The notes: generated by a model not told the origin, from the letters alone. A stretch of DNA of 64,000 nt from Ochotona curzoniae (GCF_017591425.1 NW_024464918.1:8616001-8680000), one strand, 5' to 3'. Positions 10,861 through 25,274 are shown, counted from the first letter of the stretch. Numbers and translations: made by a program.

Positions 10861-13424
10861 TATACACGGAAATCCGGTAGACTGTGAATTACTATAAAAT
10901 AAAAATGATTATTAAGCAACTTCTACTCCCTCTTCCCTTCAATTGTCAAACCAGTACAATTGTAATTAAGTGGCCCATGTAAATTCAACACACAGCTCAG
11001 GTATAACAGAGTGTCAAATGACAGTTAACTTTGAATTATCATCAAATATTGTAGTGGAAAAATGTTTTCAAAATATTAATCATTCAGTGACTAGGGAAAT
11101 GCTGTCTGTATTCAGCATCGCTCATACAAGTTTCTTGCGAATGTTACACACAGTAAAATGTGTCTAGCACAGATTAATCCTTGCTCCTTTTCTGTCCATG
11201 CCTCACTCGCTTTCCAAACGTGGAACTCCACAATGATTCTGGTATTTTGCCTTGTCTGTTTAAAGCAAACTAAATAAACCAATCTATGGGAGGATTTACG
11301 AAAACACAAATTTTCCTAATGCTTTTCCTTCACTTTTTATTTCTTCTTTCACAGTCATAAGAATTTATAAATTCTCACAAACCCTATTGGCTACAGAGTG
11401 GAGAAGCCTTCTGGCCACAATATTGGCATTTATGGGTCATATTTACAATGATACAAATTTTAACATGTGTTTTAGCCTGGGTTATTCTGTTATATTGTGC
11501 TGCTGATCTCATTTAAGGTTTTATTAATTTGTTTCAATATATATATATCTCCAGGAAGATTTTTCGGATTGCATATAAACTTTACTTTTCTAAATTATTT
11601 TCTCATATGCAAAACCATATAATCTAACACTTTGCTATATTTTACATGTTAATGATTTCTCGCTCATGCATTGAATTTTTGCTTTTTAAACTTACTGCAA
11701 TTACTCAAAAGAACTAACCCTTTTATTTGTTTTATGTGTATACTCCCAAAAACTCACTGCTGAACACAGGGTGTGTGGTTAATAGCATTTTGATGATGAA
11801 TAGAATGAGGAATATAATAAATTCTAAGTATCATTATGCATTCAGGCATCCTCATCTTTACTAAGCAAGGTACTACGCTTTTAAAAGGCTATAGAAACTG
11901 TTCAGAACATGACTGACTCGGTCGACTTACACCTAGTAGCTTTTCTTAACACATTTAGCATGACACACAAGCCAGGAAAAATAATTCCCAAATATCTTCA
12001 TGAGTAAATATAATTATGAGCTGAGAGCTAGTTTGGTTACTATCATCATATTTCTTATTAAACCTACCTTCTGATCATTTAAAAATACAATTTATTTTAA
12101 AGTCCTCTTGGAAAAAATCCCTAATTAATCTGAATTTCTTCAGCAGCAATTTTGACTACTCTTAAGTTCATAATATACACTCAGAGAATATTTAAACCCA
12201 GGCCTAATGAATACATCGTGACCCAGTACCAATTCCTAAAGGCCATTTTGTCCCACTGGAAATATCTATGGTTATTTTTAATTTGGAGATAGAAGGTGAC
12301 ATAAAGAGAAGTTCCTGATTTGTTCTACAATATTTCTGGAGGTGGCAGAATGGCCCTCTAGTGAGGCAGCCACCAGGCCCTGCCAATCTTATAGTGGGTC
12401 TCAAGAGCCTATTGAAGTGCTGGCTTAAAGCTGTGAACATAATATTTATTACCTTAGAGTGTCTTCTAACTGCACTTCAACTCTAATACTATATAATGCT
12501 AAGTCTCAGCTGTGTGCTGGCTTACTGATATCATAGCTTTAGCATTTCCATATTTCCATCTGATTGGTTGTAACAGAAACTTTAACGGTAATAGTCGATT
12601 TCCAGAAATGTGTACATTTTTTTTCCCACAAATCTGAACTATAACCAGGGTGCATTGAATGCTTATTTATCAGATGTCCAACATTCTACTTATATTCTGC
12701 CAGTGATGAATACTTAAGTTTTTTTTTTAAATAAATACAGATTATTTATATCACTTAAATTTCTGGGTGACAATAAATCAACTATTTTATTTGTTTGTTT
12801 TTCCAGAATACATGGCTGTTCTGAGATTTGTTAGGTAGGCAAGTGATTGCACCTAAAAATGTTTTGTGAATAAGGGAGAGAGACATGATGTGTGATCAGC
12901 CATCTATTTACCTAGACACATCCATATGTCAGTCTGGATTAATAAGCAACAAGATGGTGGTATGTAACACAGAAAAAAGTACAATATAATAACTACAACT
13001 AGGGTTATTTTAAGAAATGGAAATTGTGAATTAAGACTAAATTTTACACTCATAATTAAGTATGTTCATTTGTGTTTATGTACATATGCATAATTGTGTG
13101 TGTGTGTATACCTGTGTGTAGTCTTTTCTTTTTTTTTCCCTTTACAAGTAGTTGAATTTTTTAGTTTATTTACTAACGAAGACATGAAGTAGAAACAAAT
13201 TAATTGCCTGCTGCTCTCATAGCACACTGCTTATTAGGGCACTTTGGCTCGTGTTTCTAAAATGCCTTCAAGAAACACTCAACTGAGAATTCTATTCCTA
13301 AGAGTTCTGTGTTCAGTGAACTTTCCTGACTGAATAAATATGTGACACGTAAAGTCTACTCAGAATTCCATGGTCTGAGGTTGACATAGATTTTTGTTCC
13401 TTTGTGAGGGGGACATCAGGAGCA
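10861..13424. other. Long unassigned stretch
   Basis: About 2.5 kb of AT-rich DNA with short T runs and a short (TG) run near 13095-13108. I see no gene or confident repeat. Small open frames at 10970-11167 and 12204-12440 have no recognisable motif. Confidence 0.4.
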
Positions 13425-14015
13425 TAATCTATAATAGCAAAGACATGAAAACAGCACATATCCAATTAAAGAGGAATGGATAAAGAAACTATGATACATC
13501 TATTCTGCGGAGTACAACTCAGCCAGCTAAAAGAATGAAGTTTTACCATATGCAACAAATAGTCCCAACTAAACACCATCATGCTCATGAAATAAGCCAA
13601 TCCCAGAAAGACAAACAGCATCTGTCCTCTCTGATACAAGGCAACCTTCACATAAATATGAGATAAACAGATGTATAGGTAAACAAGTATATACACACAG
13701 TCCCATACCTTATACAATGCAGACCAGTACACTGGGAAGTGTAGAGACACTGTAGTATGGATCTCTGTTTCTAAATCAAAGATGAACTCTCAGTGAAACT
13801 GATACTAAAAGATGGAATCCAAGTGAAACTGTTAAATCTATCTTGACAATAGGATGTTTGGACTTTTTACACTTAACCAGCAAAGTAATGGGCTATACTA
13901 TCCTAATAACACGGGGAAAACAGTGGCATGGGGGAAAGGGAAAGTAGAATGGAAAACACCTTTGCCTATGCAACCATATAATGAAAACATTTATAATTTA
14001 ATCTAAAAAGGCAAA
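13425..14015 (+). mobile_element. L1 3' end, 5'-truncated
   Basis: Begins in the last part of L1 ORF2 ('taatagcaaagacatgaaa', 'ggaatggataaagaaacta', 'tctgcggagtacaactcag', 'catgaaataagccaatccc', 'agaaagacaaacagcatct') and runs through the lagomorph-type 3' UTR: 'aataggatgtttggactttt', a G-rich tract at about 13910-13940 ('tggcatgggggaaaggg'), and an A-rich end. Typical 5' truncation from target-primed reverse transcription. The antisense 94-codon frame here is a shadow of L1. Confidence 0.85.
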
Positions 14016-15489
14016 AAGGAAATCTGTGGTCACATGGACAACAAAAGGCATTTAGCTTATGAGAGCTATCATTAATTTTAACTGCTAATTGCTGCCTGCA
14101 TTGTGGGCATTCTGCACTTCTGAAATTAAAGCCACAAATACACTAAGTCCCTCTAAAGTAAGAGGCTGTAGTAGAACTGCCTTGGAATGGTCATTTACAT
14201 GTAAATACATATGGAGTAAATATGATGGTTGTGTGCAGTTACATTCATCTGAATATGTATCTGATTATTTTGCAGAACCTAGATTTTGGAACATTTGAAA
14301 AATAGTTCTTCAAAGTATTTCAGGAAAATAAGTGGTGCCTTTTGCCATATGTATTCTTGTGAGATGGTATCACATCTCAATGATATTCTGGGAAGCAAAG
14401 TAAGGACCCATTGATCGACATCTACCACCAGGAAGTACTGATATTGAAGTACATGAGACGTAAGATGAGGTATAACTGAAAGTTTCCCAATAAATGAATA
14501 TCATGGCCCTTCTCCCATTCGCTCTTACCATTCTCCTAGTTATGTTTGTAGTTGTCAGAATAATCTTACAATTCCACATGATAAGATAAACGTTGGATAC
14601 ATACCAGCCGTTATGTTTCCTTACATCATTATTCCCCAATTTAATCAAACATGTATTTCATGTGATTGTTGCAATGACTGATATACCCCGTGGTCAGAGG
14701 GGGAAAGTAGAGGTTATAACTGAATGGATTTGAGTCCCCAGAAACAGAGAAGTTTGTGCAATTCCAAGAGGGAATGACACATGGAGACTACGTACTGTCT
14801 GCCATTAGAGGAAACCCATGTTTTGCTGTCTGAGTAGAGTCCCAGAAACATGGTAAAAACACTGGAGGGGAGGGGCAGGGAAATGCCAACACAGAGTGCT
14901 GAGATGAGCATACCTCAAAGAATTCAGTCTCCTTTTTCCCAGGATAGAAACAGAGTATAATTAGTATGGTCAAGAAGGACCAGATTTACAAGTATCCTTC
15001 AATATGCCACAAAATGCTGTCTCACTGTGTACATGTGATATGGACTCTGAATGAATAACAGGATGCAATATTGACATTACAAGCCCTTTTTCACAGTCTG
15101 GTAATGTCACTACTGTCACACTCTTATCCTAATAGTCTACAGAAGCTTTTGAAAAGTTACACTTAGTCCAGGAGGGAAGGCAAGGAAATAACAGAATCAA
15201 CTAAGTTTTAAATTCACCTAAGAGTTCAGATGAAAATTTTAACTAGGCTCTGGGAAAGAGAAATATTTCCTAGTCATCTGAATAGCTGGACTGCAGTTTG
15301 TATCAACTACCTGTGGAAAACTCTTCACTGACTCACAGGTCATACTGTAGCATCATTTTCTTCAAGGCTCTAGATTTTCATTTCTTCAGCGACACTAATA
15401 ATTCAGTAGCATGGTATTAGCTTCAGAGCATTGCAAATTTTCTATTTTTGTTCCTGTTGTTGATTTTGTCTTGCGGTTTTTCATTTAAG
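14016..15489. other. Long unassigned stretch
   Basis: About 1.5 kb with small open frames and no recognised domains. There is a moderately G-rich portion near 14690-14890 ('gagggggaaagtagagg', 'ggaggggaggggcaggg'). No repeat family assigned. Confidence 0.4.
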
Positions 15490-15815
15490 GAGATGTATAA
15501 TAATTGTAATGGAAGATAAAACGCCCTATGCATCTCTACTTTCAAATCAAAGTTAAACTCCCAGCAAAATTGCTCACTATCTCTCCATAATAGGATGTTG
15601 GACTCTTTGCCATTGTCCATCCCTAAAATGTCAGGATACATTCAAATAGCAGAATGATGGGCTTACGACTGTTTATAAAGGACTATATTATTGTAATAAT
15701 ATAGGGGAAATCAGGGGGGGTGGAGGGAATGGGATTTTGGAAGACGGTTAGGGAAATCCCAGACCCTATGGAACAGTGTCATAGAATAATAAAAAAATTA
15801 AACATACATAAAAAT
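15490..15815 (+). mobile_element. L1 3'-UTR tail, truncated (lagomorph-type)
   Basis: One of the best preserved copies of the shared 3' tail: 'ccctatgcatctctactttc', 'aggatgttggactctttgcc', 'atgatgggcttacgactg', 'aaaggactatattattgta', G-rich 'atcaggggggggtggaggga', 'ggaaatcccagaccctatg', then 'aataataaaaaaatt'. No ORF2 remains. Confidence 0.8.
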
Positions 15816-18800
15816 TGAAAGAACTCATTATAAGCAAAAGTTTTATTTCTATGGGATAAACAGGGTATGATTCTTATAGAAAGGTGAGAATTTATGCCTG
15901 AGAAATGAAATAGAAAAGGGAAGAAAAATGTATACAAATAATCTGATGATTATCTGCTGCAATGTAATGTGTTACATGTTTCACAAATAGTTAGTGTCCC
16001 ATATACCACACACAGTCAAAAACTCCCATTTTCCCTAACAGAGTGCCAAGGCACAAGAAGGCCAAAGCACACGTCATGACGACATTGTGACTGATCAAGA
16101 TTAAGCACCATCCTCACTTATAGCCAAACACTAACATTTTCTTTTAATCTGATGTGGAACAAAGCCAGGTTTCCTGACACAGCCAGATGATGAAAGGATA
16201 TCATTAAGATAAAGGAATTCCAGGTTTTTTTCTTAACTGTTTTGCAAAATTACTGTGATTTCTTTTTAAATTTCCATGTGGCCTTAAAAATAGTAAAAAA
16301 AAACATTCTCCACTATCACACTAAGAAATCTATTCAATATATCATTAAATCTTGCCTTTGAGAAGTGATGACAAATTTTTGCTTTTAAATATATTTAGTG
16401 AGAGAACTAAATAACAGACTCAGGAGTTAAAAGAAACATGAAGCCAATTATAGAAGCAACTCATCATACACATATTGATTAGTATGTAATATATATCAGA
16501 CAAACTCTGTGCTCTGAGTCAAAAACAGACTCTAAAGCATAGTAAAGGGATTTGAAACTCAGAATTTAATTGCTTGGATAGTATTCTGCAACTGATTTTT
16601 GCAAGGTTCTACAAAGTGTTGTCTGGTCTTTAGCAGAAAGGAGACATTTTTCCCTAGAATTGACAAATTCTACTGAACAATTAATAAACTGACTGAATAC
16701 AATGAAGGAATTGGAAACCGCAAAAATCAATGACACTTTGAAAATCTTGTTTACCAGATTTAGGGCTAGATCTAATGGAAACAAATTTGTTATTTACATA
16801 ATCCAGAGGTGATGGATAACAACATGCAATTGTGAGTCAAGTAAGAAAAATTGTTACTTTAATCCAAAACATTCTACAAATCAATCAACACAACAAATTA
16901 TCAGCGTGATAATATATTCAACACATTTGACATTTACATTAATTGGAGGTAATGAAGAAAATATTTTTTGTTGTTTGTTGGATGAAGTTAAATGGGCTGG
17001 AAATGCATATGAATAAAACATCATTATTCCTCTCACTGTACACCTGTTCAAATTTCTATTGACAATTTGATATTTTTATTAGAGCCAGAATGGAAAGACG
17101 ACAAGCACAAAACGACAATTTTTTACACTCACAGGATGAAAGTAAACAAGCAGTGTTTTCTGCCTGGCTCTCGTAAACCACACCGTGATGACAAGTGCTT
17201 AACTAGCCTCACACACTGCCACTTAGTCATGACTTCTGGTTTAATAAATTATTTACAGTTTCCTAGGTATCAGGCTTGTGGAAAATGCCTTTCTTAGCTG
17301 CCTGATTGACAGTATAATTATACTGTGTTTTTGTTTTAAGCACTGTTATGCAGAATTGTAATGCCATAAAAAGTAAATAGGAATTTTATGAGCTTTTAAC
17401 TTTGACAAGGTCATGCTGAAGTGTACCAAAGAGATGTCATGAAAAGCCATAGCCATTATTAGCCATGTGCTTTATAAAGTGCCACTGCACCTCAAATCTC
17501 TGTTTGGGTTAAAACATGTATTCACCACTGTCCACCTCAACTGTGAGAAGGGGATGACATAAGCCACACAAGAAGCAAAGTTAATCTTTAAAAATTCCCT
17601 CTTCTTTCTTTTTCCTTCACAGTAGTAAAAAATCTGTAAATCATAGAGCAAAATGAGACACAAAAGTCTATAATATAGTTTTACACTAGATGTTTGTATT
17701 CTATTACATTTTATATCCAAGGGACACTGTTCTGTTGTTTTCTATTTGCTGAATCTTTATGCTTTTTCATCTGAAATTTCGGAGCACATGAAGGTGGTGG
17801 CACTGCTGACAGCAGTGCAGTTGGACAAGAGTCATGGCTACGCTATGAGTGTCATGAGGGCATGGCAGTCAGCCTGGAGTTCTTGTGTGGTGCCTGAATT
17901 TGTCTCAGAATGAATGCCTACCATTTTAAAAACTGCAGAGAGACCTTTAAAATAAACAGAACAGATGTGATTTAAGGTCTTTCCCAAAAGGCCTATAAAC
18001 CATGCCAAACTCAATTTATCTAACTTGGCAGAAAGGGTGTGTTGCATCTATCCAGTTGGGATTTGAACCCTTGGTTCTAGCCAGTGGCTTATCCTAACTA
18101 GTTTTTCAGGGAGAATGGAGACTAAAGGTTAGTGTGGGTAAGGTATTTTCTTTTACACAATTAATCATCTTTTCATAGCATGCATCTCAGCAATGCTGGC
18201 TTTCATCTTGCCTTGATCTCTTAATAGCGTGACAATGTTCCAGTTCTTTGGAAATCAGCACCAATCACTGCACCAATAGGATGAATACATTGATATTTGT
18301 CTTAGACATACTGTTATGCCGTTGGTATCGTGACAACATATTTTTTTCATCTCTTTCAAGTTTTATCCTTTGTGCTCAGTCTCCATGACTGCAATAAGAA
18401 AATGAGAAAGCAGCACTGCATGATGATGGTGGCATTGGCAGGGCACAAATGTCACTTCAGACTTTCTTGTCAACCTGTATTCCAAATGCTGCACTTCTTG
18501 GCTAAGAGTGAGTGACTGCTTAGCAGTAGTTCTTTTGATACACCATCTATGAATAAAGTGCTCTGAATAATGATCTATTCCATCTTTCCCTCTCAGAATA
18601 CATAACATAAAAAGCCTGGAAAACATCATTTCAACTTAGGTGTAATTCAGGATCACAATCAAGAAAGACAGAAATCTTTAGAATCCCGGGCCCTTTAAAT
18701 GCGAAAAGTAGCAATACATCAGATTGATGGGTCTGATGAGTGTTTCAAAAGTCCATAGACTTCTGAAATTCTGCTGGAAGGTGAATTTGTAAAGTGACAA

Positions 18801-19959
18801 CAACAACAATATAAGGGATGGTCACATTTTGCTGTACAATATTTCAGTAAGCAAAGAGAGATTGAAATTGGTATTCCATGGTATACAAGACCTTACAATA
18901 ATCTGGTTACTTGGAAAACAAAATTTTCTCCTCATGCATTAAATTGTATATATTTAATGTTTTTTTTTTATCCCCACAACATAATGAAGAGGAGATAAAT
19001 TATGACCTTGTCTAATGTGGTTCTGTCATGGGTATACGCATATTGTCTAGTATTACTCAACTTGGGGGATGCTTACAAAAGGACCCTTTGCATGTCTAAA
19101 TCCCCATGCAAGAATAAAAAGTTTCTAGCTTTTGGAGTGCAATTGATTCAAGAGTTCTGATGGTATCAGCTTTTAGAACCCCCTCAGGTATCAGAACAGG
19201 TTCAACAATCTTCCTTCATAAAATCTTGTGCTGTGCGTGAATATATACACATGCATTTGTAAGTCTACAGACAGTGAATTAAAGAAAATAAGCACAACTC
19301 GTTCCACAGATTTTAATATAACAATTTCCAAAGAGTTTTTAATTACTCCAAACTGTTTCTGTAATGTGAAAACATTATTAGTTATTTCAAATTTGTACAA
19401 AGAAGCATCTCTGTTTCCTGGAATAGTACATAAAATTAAGTTATCTACTTTCCCCCTTCTTGACAAACGTTTACAGAGAAACTCAACCAGCCAGCTTATA
19501 AACCATCAAATATTTTACATGCGAGCAACACTGTGCCTACCTATGCTGAACAGAAGCAACACATTTTTGTGGTCAGGATCACAGTGTAGCGTTTCCTACG
19601 TGTTCTTCTAATCCTTGTGCCCTATACGCACCTATTGAGGGAACTGCTTATTTTTGTCTGACCGGTTTTTGTCTTCATTTACCTATTACAAAAGTTATGA
19701 AGAATGGTTGAAAACAATTTTGACAGAGGTTGAGTACTGATTGTCAACAATGTAGGATTTTACATCTCAGTTCTCATACATCTCTTTGCCACAGAGCCTG
19801 ACTTAATCAGATTCGCATTCTACATAGAAAATCACTGAAACTGGATATACTACAATGTCATCAAATTCTTCCACATCAACTGACTTCCATAAAGAAGATC
19901 CATACTTTGTGAATACTTCTGAGGACAACTGTGAAAGCTGTAACACCCGCACCTGATGT
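15816..19959. other. Long unassigned stretch
   Basis: About 4.1 kb, AT-rich. No gene or confidently named repeat. Near 18035-18100 a short piece ('gggatttgaacccttggttc') could be the antisense B-box part of an old SINE. Frames such as 19228-19611 (127 codons) lack recognisable motifs and codon structure and are treated as chance. Confidence 0.4.
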
Positions 19960-20110
19960 AAATGAATTCAATGAACATATATTTATCCTATACCCAATTT
20001 GCTAGGTCAGTAACTGCATACACTACATGAAAACAATAGGCATATCTTCTTCCTCAAGAAGCTGTGATAATTAATGCACTGCAAACAGGAATCTGTATGC
20101 CAAATTCTAA
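19960..20110 (-). mobile_element. L2 LINE 3'-end remnant, antisense
   Basis: Matches the complement of the L2 3' terminus: 'aattcaatgaacatatattt', 'gctaggtcagtaactgcat', 'cctcaagaagctgtgataat'. The block order agrees with the antisense L2 end at 25275 and 57590. Confidence 0.5.
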
Positions 20111-20189
20111 TCCAACACAGCTCAATATCTACTGCAACAGCCTGATGCTATTTTGCAATCTCAGAAAATGAATGTTTAAATTTTTAAGC

Positions 20190-20346
20190 ATCTCAAAGTC
20201 ATCTGTTGTGTTTCAAGAAATGGAGCTGCCAGGATTTATAGCCTACAGTTTGTACAGATTCACAACAAATCCTTTAACATTTGTGGTTTTTTTGTAAGCT
20301 TCCCAGTAGGTTCTTAACCAAAAAAAAGTTTGAGAACTCTTGGTAT
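20190..20346 (+). mobile_element. MER5A-like hAT DNA-transposon remnant
   Basis: The right end 'taagcttcccagtaggttc' followed by 'aaaagtttgagaactcttgg' resembles the MER5A/Charlie terminal block (aagttcccaggtga ... tttgagaaccactg). The upstream 'tttgtacagattcacaac' fits the interior. These are ancient non-autonomous DNA transposons with no coding capacity. Confidence 0.45.
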
Positions 20347-20859
20347 AATATACATTCGTCAGTGTTTTTTTTTTATCTATTCTAACTTGAAATACTAGGA
20401 AGGCTAGTATCTTACACCCACATTTATTTTATGAGTCAATAAAGAACATGACAAAATATCTGAGCATAAGATTGTTGTTGTGTCTGTATTCAAATTTATG
20501 CTTAGTATAAAGCCTTACAGGGACTCAATATTTTTATTAAGACTAGTAATCAGTGGCAAAGCTTTAAGAAGGTATTATCGAAGGGAATGTATAATCTGCT
20601 AGTTCAAGCACTCTAGCAGTAATACAATGGATCTTATGCTCTAGACATTGGCCTGATGAATGACTACTTGGTTTTATGTATTACAGGCTTACTCTCCAAA
20701 GTCTTATGCCACTATGGCTACCAGGGTGGAAACTTCAAACAATCATAATTTGTATTTGTATCACCTTTAGAAGGTGAATGGAATAGAACATTGGTGGAGC
20801 TCCAAGACTCAAATCTAAATTGCTTTATAATACAGACAGCACAACGATGCAGACAACAA
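20347..20859. other. No identified feature
   Basis: AT-rich sequence with a T run near 20366. Nothing assigned. Confidence 0.4.
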
Positions 20860-21040
20860 TTTCCCTCCTTTTGGTCCCGTGATGCTTTGTGCCACCTCAG
20901 CACTTCTTTAGCAAAAGTAGTGTCAAAATCAATGGGCCTACCTGACATTGGACTGTGAACTTCCCAACTGTGAGCCAAAATAAATGTTTGGGCTTCATCC
21001 ATTGGTTGCATTAGCTACATCACTAGTTTAATGAAAAGCC
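20860..21040 (+). mobile_element. Possible MaLR LTR 3' portion
   Basis: The blocks 'tgacattggactgtgaactt', 'cccaactgtgagccaaaata' and 'aatgtttgggcttcatccat' resemble the MLT1/MST 3' end (tggacttcc..., aactgtgag..aataaat, ...cccagt). The upstream part is not convincing, so this could also be a coincidental or different LTR. Confidence 0.35.
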
Positions 21041-22777
21041 AATGGATATGACAGTAATGGGGCTTCAGGAATTGGATCAACTGGAAGCTTTATGCTCTAG
21101 TATGTTACGTGTCAACTGGACATTCAGAAAGGTTCACTGTTGAACATCATCAATGACTGTGCAACCGTTTCACATTTTATTTGCTTAAATCACAGCATCC
21201 AGAATAAAAGGACTTCTGTTTTGCTCCAAAATGACTACACTTTCTGTTTTCCAACTAGCCTGGATGACACCACAAATGTGGTGTTCTAACCAGCAATTGA
21301 GGGCTACACTGATCAGTTTACATCAGTGAGGGCCTATCTGACAGAGTTTGGTTCTATCTCATTAAAAACTCATCTTTCTACATAACAGAGTCATGGAAGA
21401 ACAGATTCCAGAGACATAAACCAAATGTGCATTATGAAAAAAAGGGTATAGGATGGAATTTGTTTTCATTTCTTTGAACTAGAATATAATGTTAACTCTT
21501 AACTCATGCTAACATGTTTTCATTTTTTCTCTGACACATTTTTTCTCCAAATTTTATAAATAAAAAATAAAACCATCACCAGTTTAGGAAAAAACAAATG
21601 TGATGCTACAACTTCACTGCTCTACAGAGTTGTGGCCCATTAAATTTTCTTGGGGGTATCCTAAAGTGGCACAGCAGGTGGGTAGTAAATGCTATTACAT
21701 TTACTTACAGGGCACATAGACGATTACAAACTACTTGTCTTCTAACCCAGAGTGCAGGTAATAACGTTATTAATTCTGCAAAAGTGAACATGGGAAGCAT
21801 AGAAAATATTTGAGCAAAAATGTGAACCACAGATTATTACAGGATGTGATGCTAAGGTAATGACACTGACCTGCATGGTTAGGGTGGTTTGATGACAAAC
21901 GGCATAGAGGTGAATCATTTAAGACAAATGTGTTAGGAATAATCAGTGCTTTTCCATTTACTGCCTTTAGGTTTTACTAAAGATGGAACAATAAGAAGTC
22001 TCTAGAGTGCTTAAGATGTGAAGACAGAGGCAAACCCAGCACTCAGTTTCCCTGTGGCCATCAGCACAACCAGAAAGCATCAGAGTAGGGCAACCACTCA
22101 GAGGATGGGAGAAATGAGTATTTGCATGTTCTACGTCAGTCATACAAAGGGAGCAATATAACTTATGAAGGAGAAATCCCAGATTCTGCATCACTCTGTA
22201 GGTTTTTGTACAAGGCAGAATATCATTTGGCAAACTACTTTAAACAGTTCCATAAATCAGACAATAAAAGTTTATATTTCAAAAAGGCTGGATAGAAGAG
22301 TATAGGTCAACTACAGAGCCTGCATTAGTATATGCGCTCCTGTGCAATTTAACAACATTCGGTTAACAACAGGCAACATTATGACAATCATCCAGAGAGA
22401 TTACAATGGAGCCAGAAAATTCCTACTGCCTAATCATGCTGCAGTCATCATGATGTCCATGTATATAATATTTGGTGCACAGTATGCATTACTTGATAAC
22501 GCTAATGAATGTCTGTATTACTGCCTTATATACTATAATGGAATGACAATTCAAAGACTACTGCTTTTACTTATAAAAATGTTTACTGCAAATTATGTGA
22601 CATGATATGCTTGCAGCAGACTCACAAATCTCATGCTGACAGGATATCTTGATTGCATCAAGATGACATGTAAAGTAAATGATCTACCGTATCTTGGTCT
22701 GTAAAAGTAACACTGTAATGCTCACATGATTAAGCTAGTTAACATGTAGCTTCTTTAGAGTTTTATACAAAAGGAAG
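21041..22777. other. Long unassigned stretch
   Basis: About 1.7 kb with no gene or repeat I can name. The 87-codon frame at 22342-22605 shows no domain. Confidence 0.4.
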
Positions 22778-23062
22778 ATTTTTTTTTTACACAGAGAGAA
22801 GCAGAGAGAGAGAGAAGGTCTTTCATCTGCTGACTCGCCCACCAAATGGGTGTAATGGTCAGAACTGGGCCAATCCAAAGCTGGGAGCCAGGAGTGACTT
22901 CCAGGTCTCCCATATGGGTACAGAGACACTCTCCACTACTTTCTCAGACCATAAGCATAGAGTTGAATAAAAAATGGAGCACTGGAATATAAGCAGGTGA
23001 CCATATGGGATACTGGTGTTATAGGGATGAGGATTAGCCTGATACCCCACCACGCCAGCCCA
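22778..23062 (-). mobile_element. CSINE, antisense
   Basis: Complement of an older C-repeat. Reading the + strand: T-rich tail complement, GA run, 'catctgctgactcgcccacc', 'ccaaagctgggagccagga', 'gacttccaggtctcccatat', 'gaccatatgggatactgg', and the head complement 'ccccaccacgccagcccaaa'. Some internal deviation near 22930-22980. Overlapping short frames are not genes. Confidence 0.82.
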
Positions 23063-25274
23063 AACACAATTCTTACAATCTATCCTTAAGTAATGTGTGA
23101 CTCTGCTTCCTACCAAATGAGGCTGGCACCTTTATCTTTCAAGATACAACATTGTGAAAATCAAGATACGTGTCACTGATAATTAAGGCAGATCAATAGG
23201 CGAAAAAAAGAAACCATCCTTGGCAAAGCTGAAGGTGCAATCACCTTAGGAAATCAGGAACACTGCAGTTGGGAAACTTCTCAAACACCACCTTCAAGAA
23301 TTTCTGACTCATGCAGAGATAATGGAAATTTATTTGCTGTAGTACATATCTCAATCTGTACATTCATCATAAAGTTATTTTTTAATCCCTATTTAAAAAA
23401 CACAGAAATACATAACCGAATCTATCAGTCACAATCTATCTTCTCTCCTACAGTTTGCAACCTTAATATTTGGTTTCATTCTGCATCACTTTTTTCTTCT
23501 CATATGTGTTTCTGTGTCATTTCTCCTATTGCCCTTGTTTCAGATGCCCTAATTTGACTCCAGTATATATAAACATTACTTTCACCCACCCTACACTTTC
23601 AATTTGATTTCCGGAGAATGACCTTGCTTCTGCCACACTGCAGTTCCATTTGTTCATCTCCTTCGGAGACCCTGCTAATGGCAAATATTAACAGTGCCCA
23701 TTCCATAGGAAGCACCTTCAGCCTGACCTTTGCACACTCAATCTTGATTCCTCATTGTCAATGACAGATGCTTAAAAAATGAAATCCTTCTGTAACTAGA
23801 ATTTCTACCCAGTGGCAGTAAGTAACCTCTCTCAAATTTACTAAATATAAGACTATTGGCAAACATGAAATAATTGCAGTCCTACATCAGTAAACACATA
23901 GCTGATGCACAATTTCATAAATAAATATGGCCCTTGTAAACCTACTACAAATATCAAAGCAGAGCACAGAATGTTCTGGAAATGTAAATATGAGTGAAAT
24001 TTTCATAATTACACTATTTTCTTAAGAAATTAAGGAATTTTCAAAGTGTATCTCTCTAAGTGTTGTGTTCAATACATGCATAAACTAAAAAAAAAAAATC
24101 CCTCGGGAAATGAATAAATGCATCAGTGAAAGCCATACATCTTTCAGAAGTAAATTCTGCTTATATGGTATACCGTGATTTTACTTGCATGTACATATTT
24201 AACAGGTGTATAATCTACTTTGAATGAGAGTCATCGTATATGCAGGCTCTAAGACCTAGCAAAGAAAATAAACATTACATTGAGTTTAAATGTTCTTCAA
24301 AATTGATTATAGCAAATTACCCAAACTCAGGCTATATTTAGAAGTAAACCTAGGAAGTGTTGTTTTAGCAGATGAAAGAGGTCTCCTGACTAAAGGTATA
24401 CAAATTCATCCTAAGAGCTTGGAAGGTTGCTTCTGAGCTGAGGGCAGAGCTCTACAAACTCTGACTCAGTATCACAAACATGTAATCAATGAATTTTGTA
24501 TTTTAAGAATTCAGTTTCAGATATTTCTCACAACTCAAAAAAGGAATAGGTGTATTTTAATGACTGTCTGCTTGATTACCATCAGGCATGATGACATCAT
24601 TCTCTCAGCATAGGTTTAAGGATTTGTACTTTGAAGAGTTTTATTTCCCTGACAAATTACTTATACATATTCATTGCACGTTAATCTTGCAAATCTTCAT
24701 TAGAACTATTCCTATTTCCGTGAGAGTCTAATGGTTTGCCTGGTACATATGGTTAAATCTTCAAGTGATCTTTTACATGCCATTAGCCCTCTTTGTGTCT
24801 CAAATGTAGTTAGAATTTATTTCCCTACTTTATGTCAATGTGTGAATCTTTTAAAAAATACACAGCTAATCTGTTAACAGGCAGTATCATACAACCTGTG
24901 AACACAAATATTATAAACAACAATTCCCAAGAAGATAGTTTTGCAAAAAATAAAGTAGATGGAGTTCATTTAAATTCCTAACACAATAACCACTATTTCA
25001 ACTACTACAAAAACAACTTTGTAATACCTAAACCTGTGTACTGATAGTTACAGAGCATAATCTGCTTATTTCAAAGATATGCTGTTGACAGATGAGAAAA
25101 TCACAGTTTGGCAACCTAGTATTAGCAAAAAGGAGACCAGCAATGTGAAACCAGAAAAGATGACTACATAATCATAACTAGAATGAACAACCTTGGACAA
25201 AAGACCCACTAATTATGCTGACAAAATTATAAAAAAATTCATTGAAAACATATTTTTCTATTTTCCCATACAAA
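23063..25274. other. Long unassigned stretch
   Basis: About 2.2 kb. No gene or named repeat. The block around 24580-24720 has a balanced, non-repetitive composition and could be conserved non-coding DNA, but this cannot be judged from one sequence. Confidence 0.4.

Noticed and set aside
17780..18050. Possible processed pseudogene, from a 'gaaggtggtggcactgctga' coding-like start
   Set aside because: The translated frame breaks quickly and matches no protein I recognise.
19228..19611. 127-codon plus-strand frame
   Set aside because: AT-rich with no domain, no signal of coding constraint visible, and overlapped by an antisense frame of similar length.
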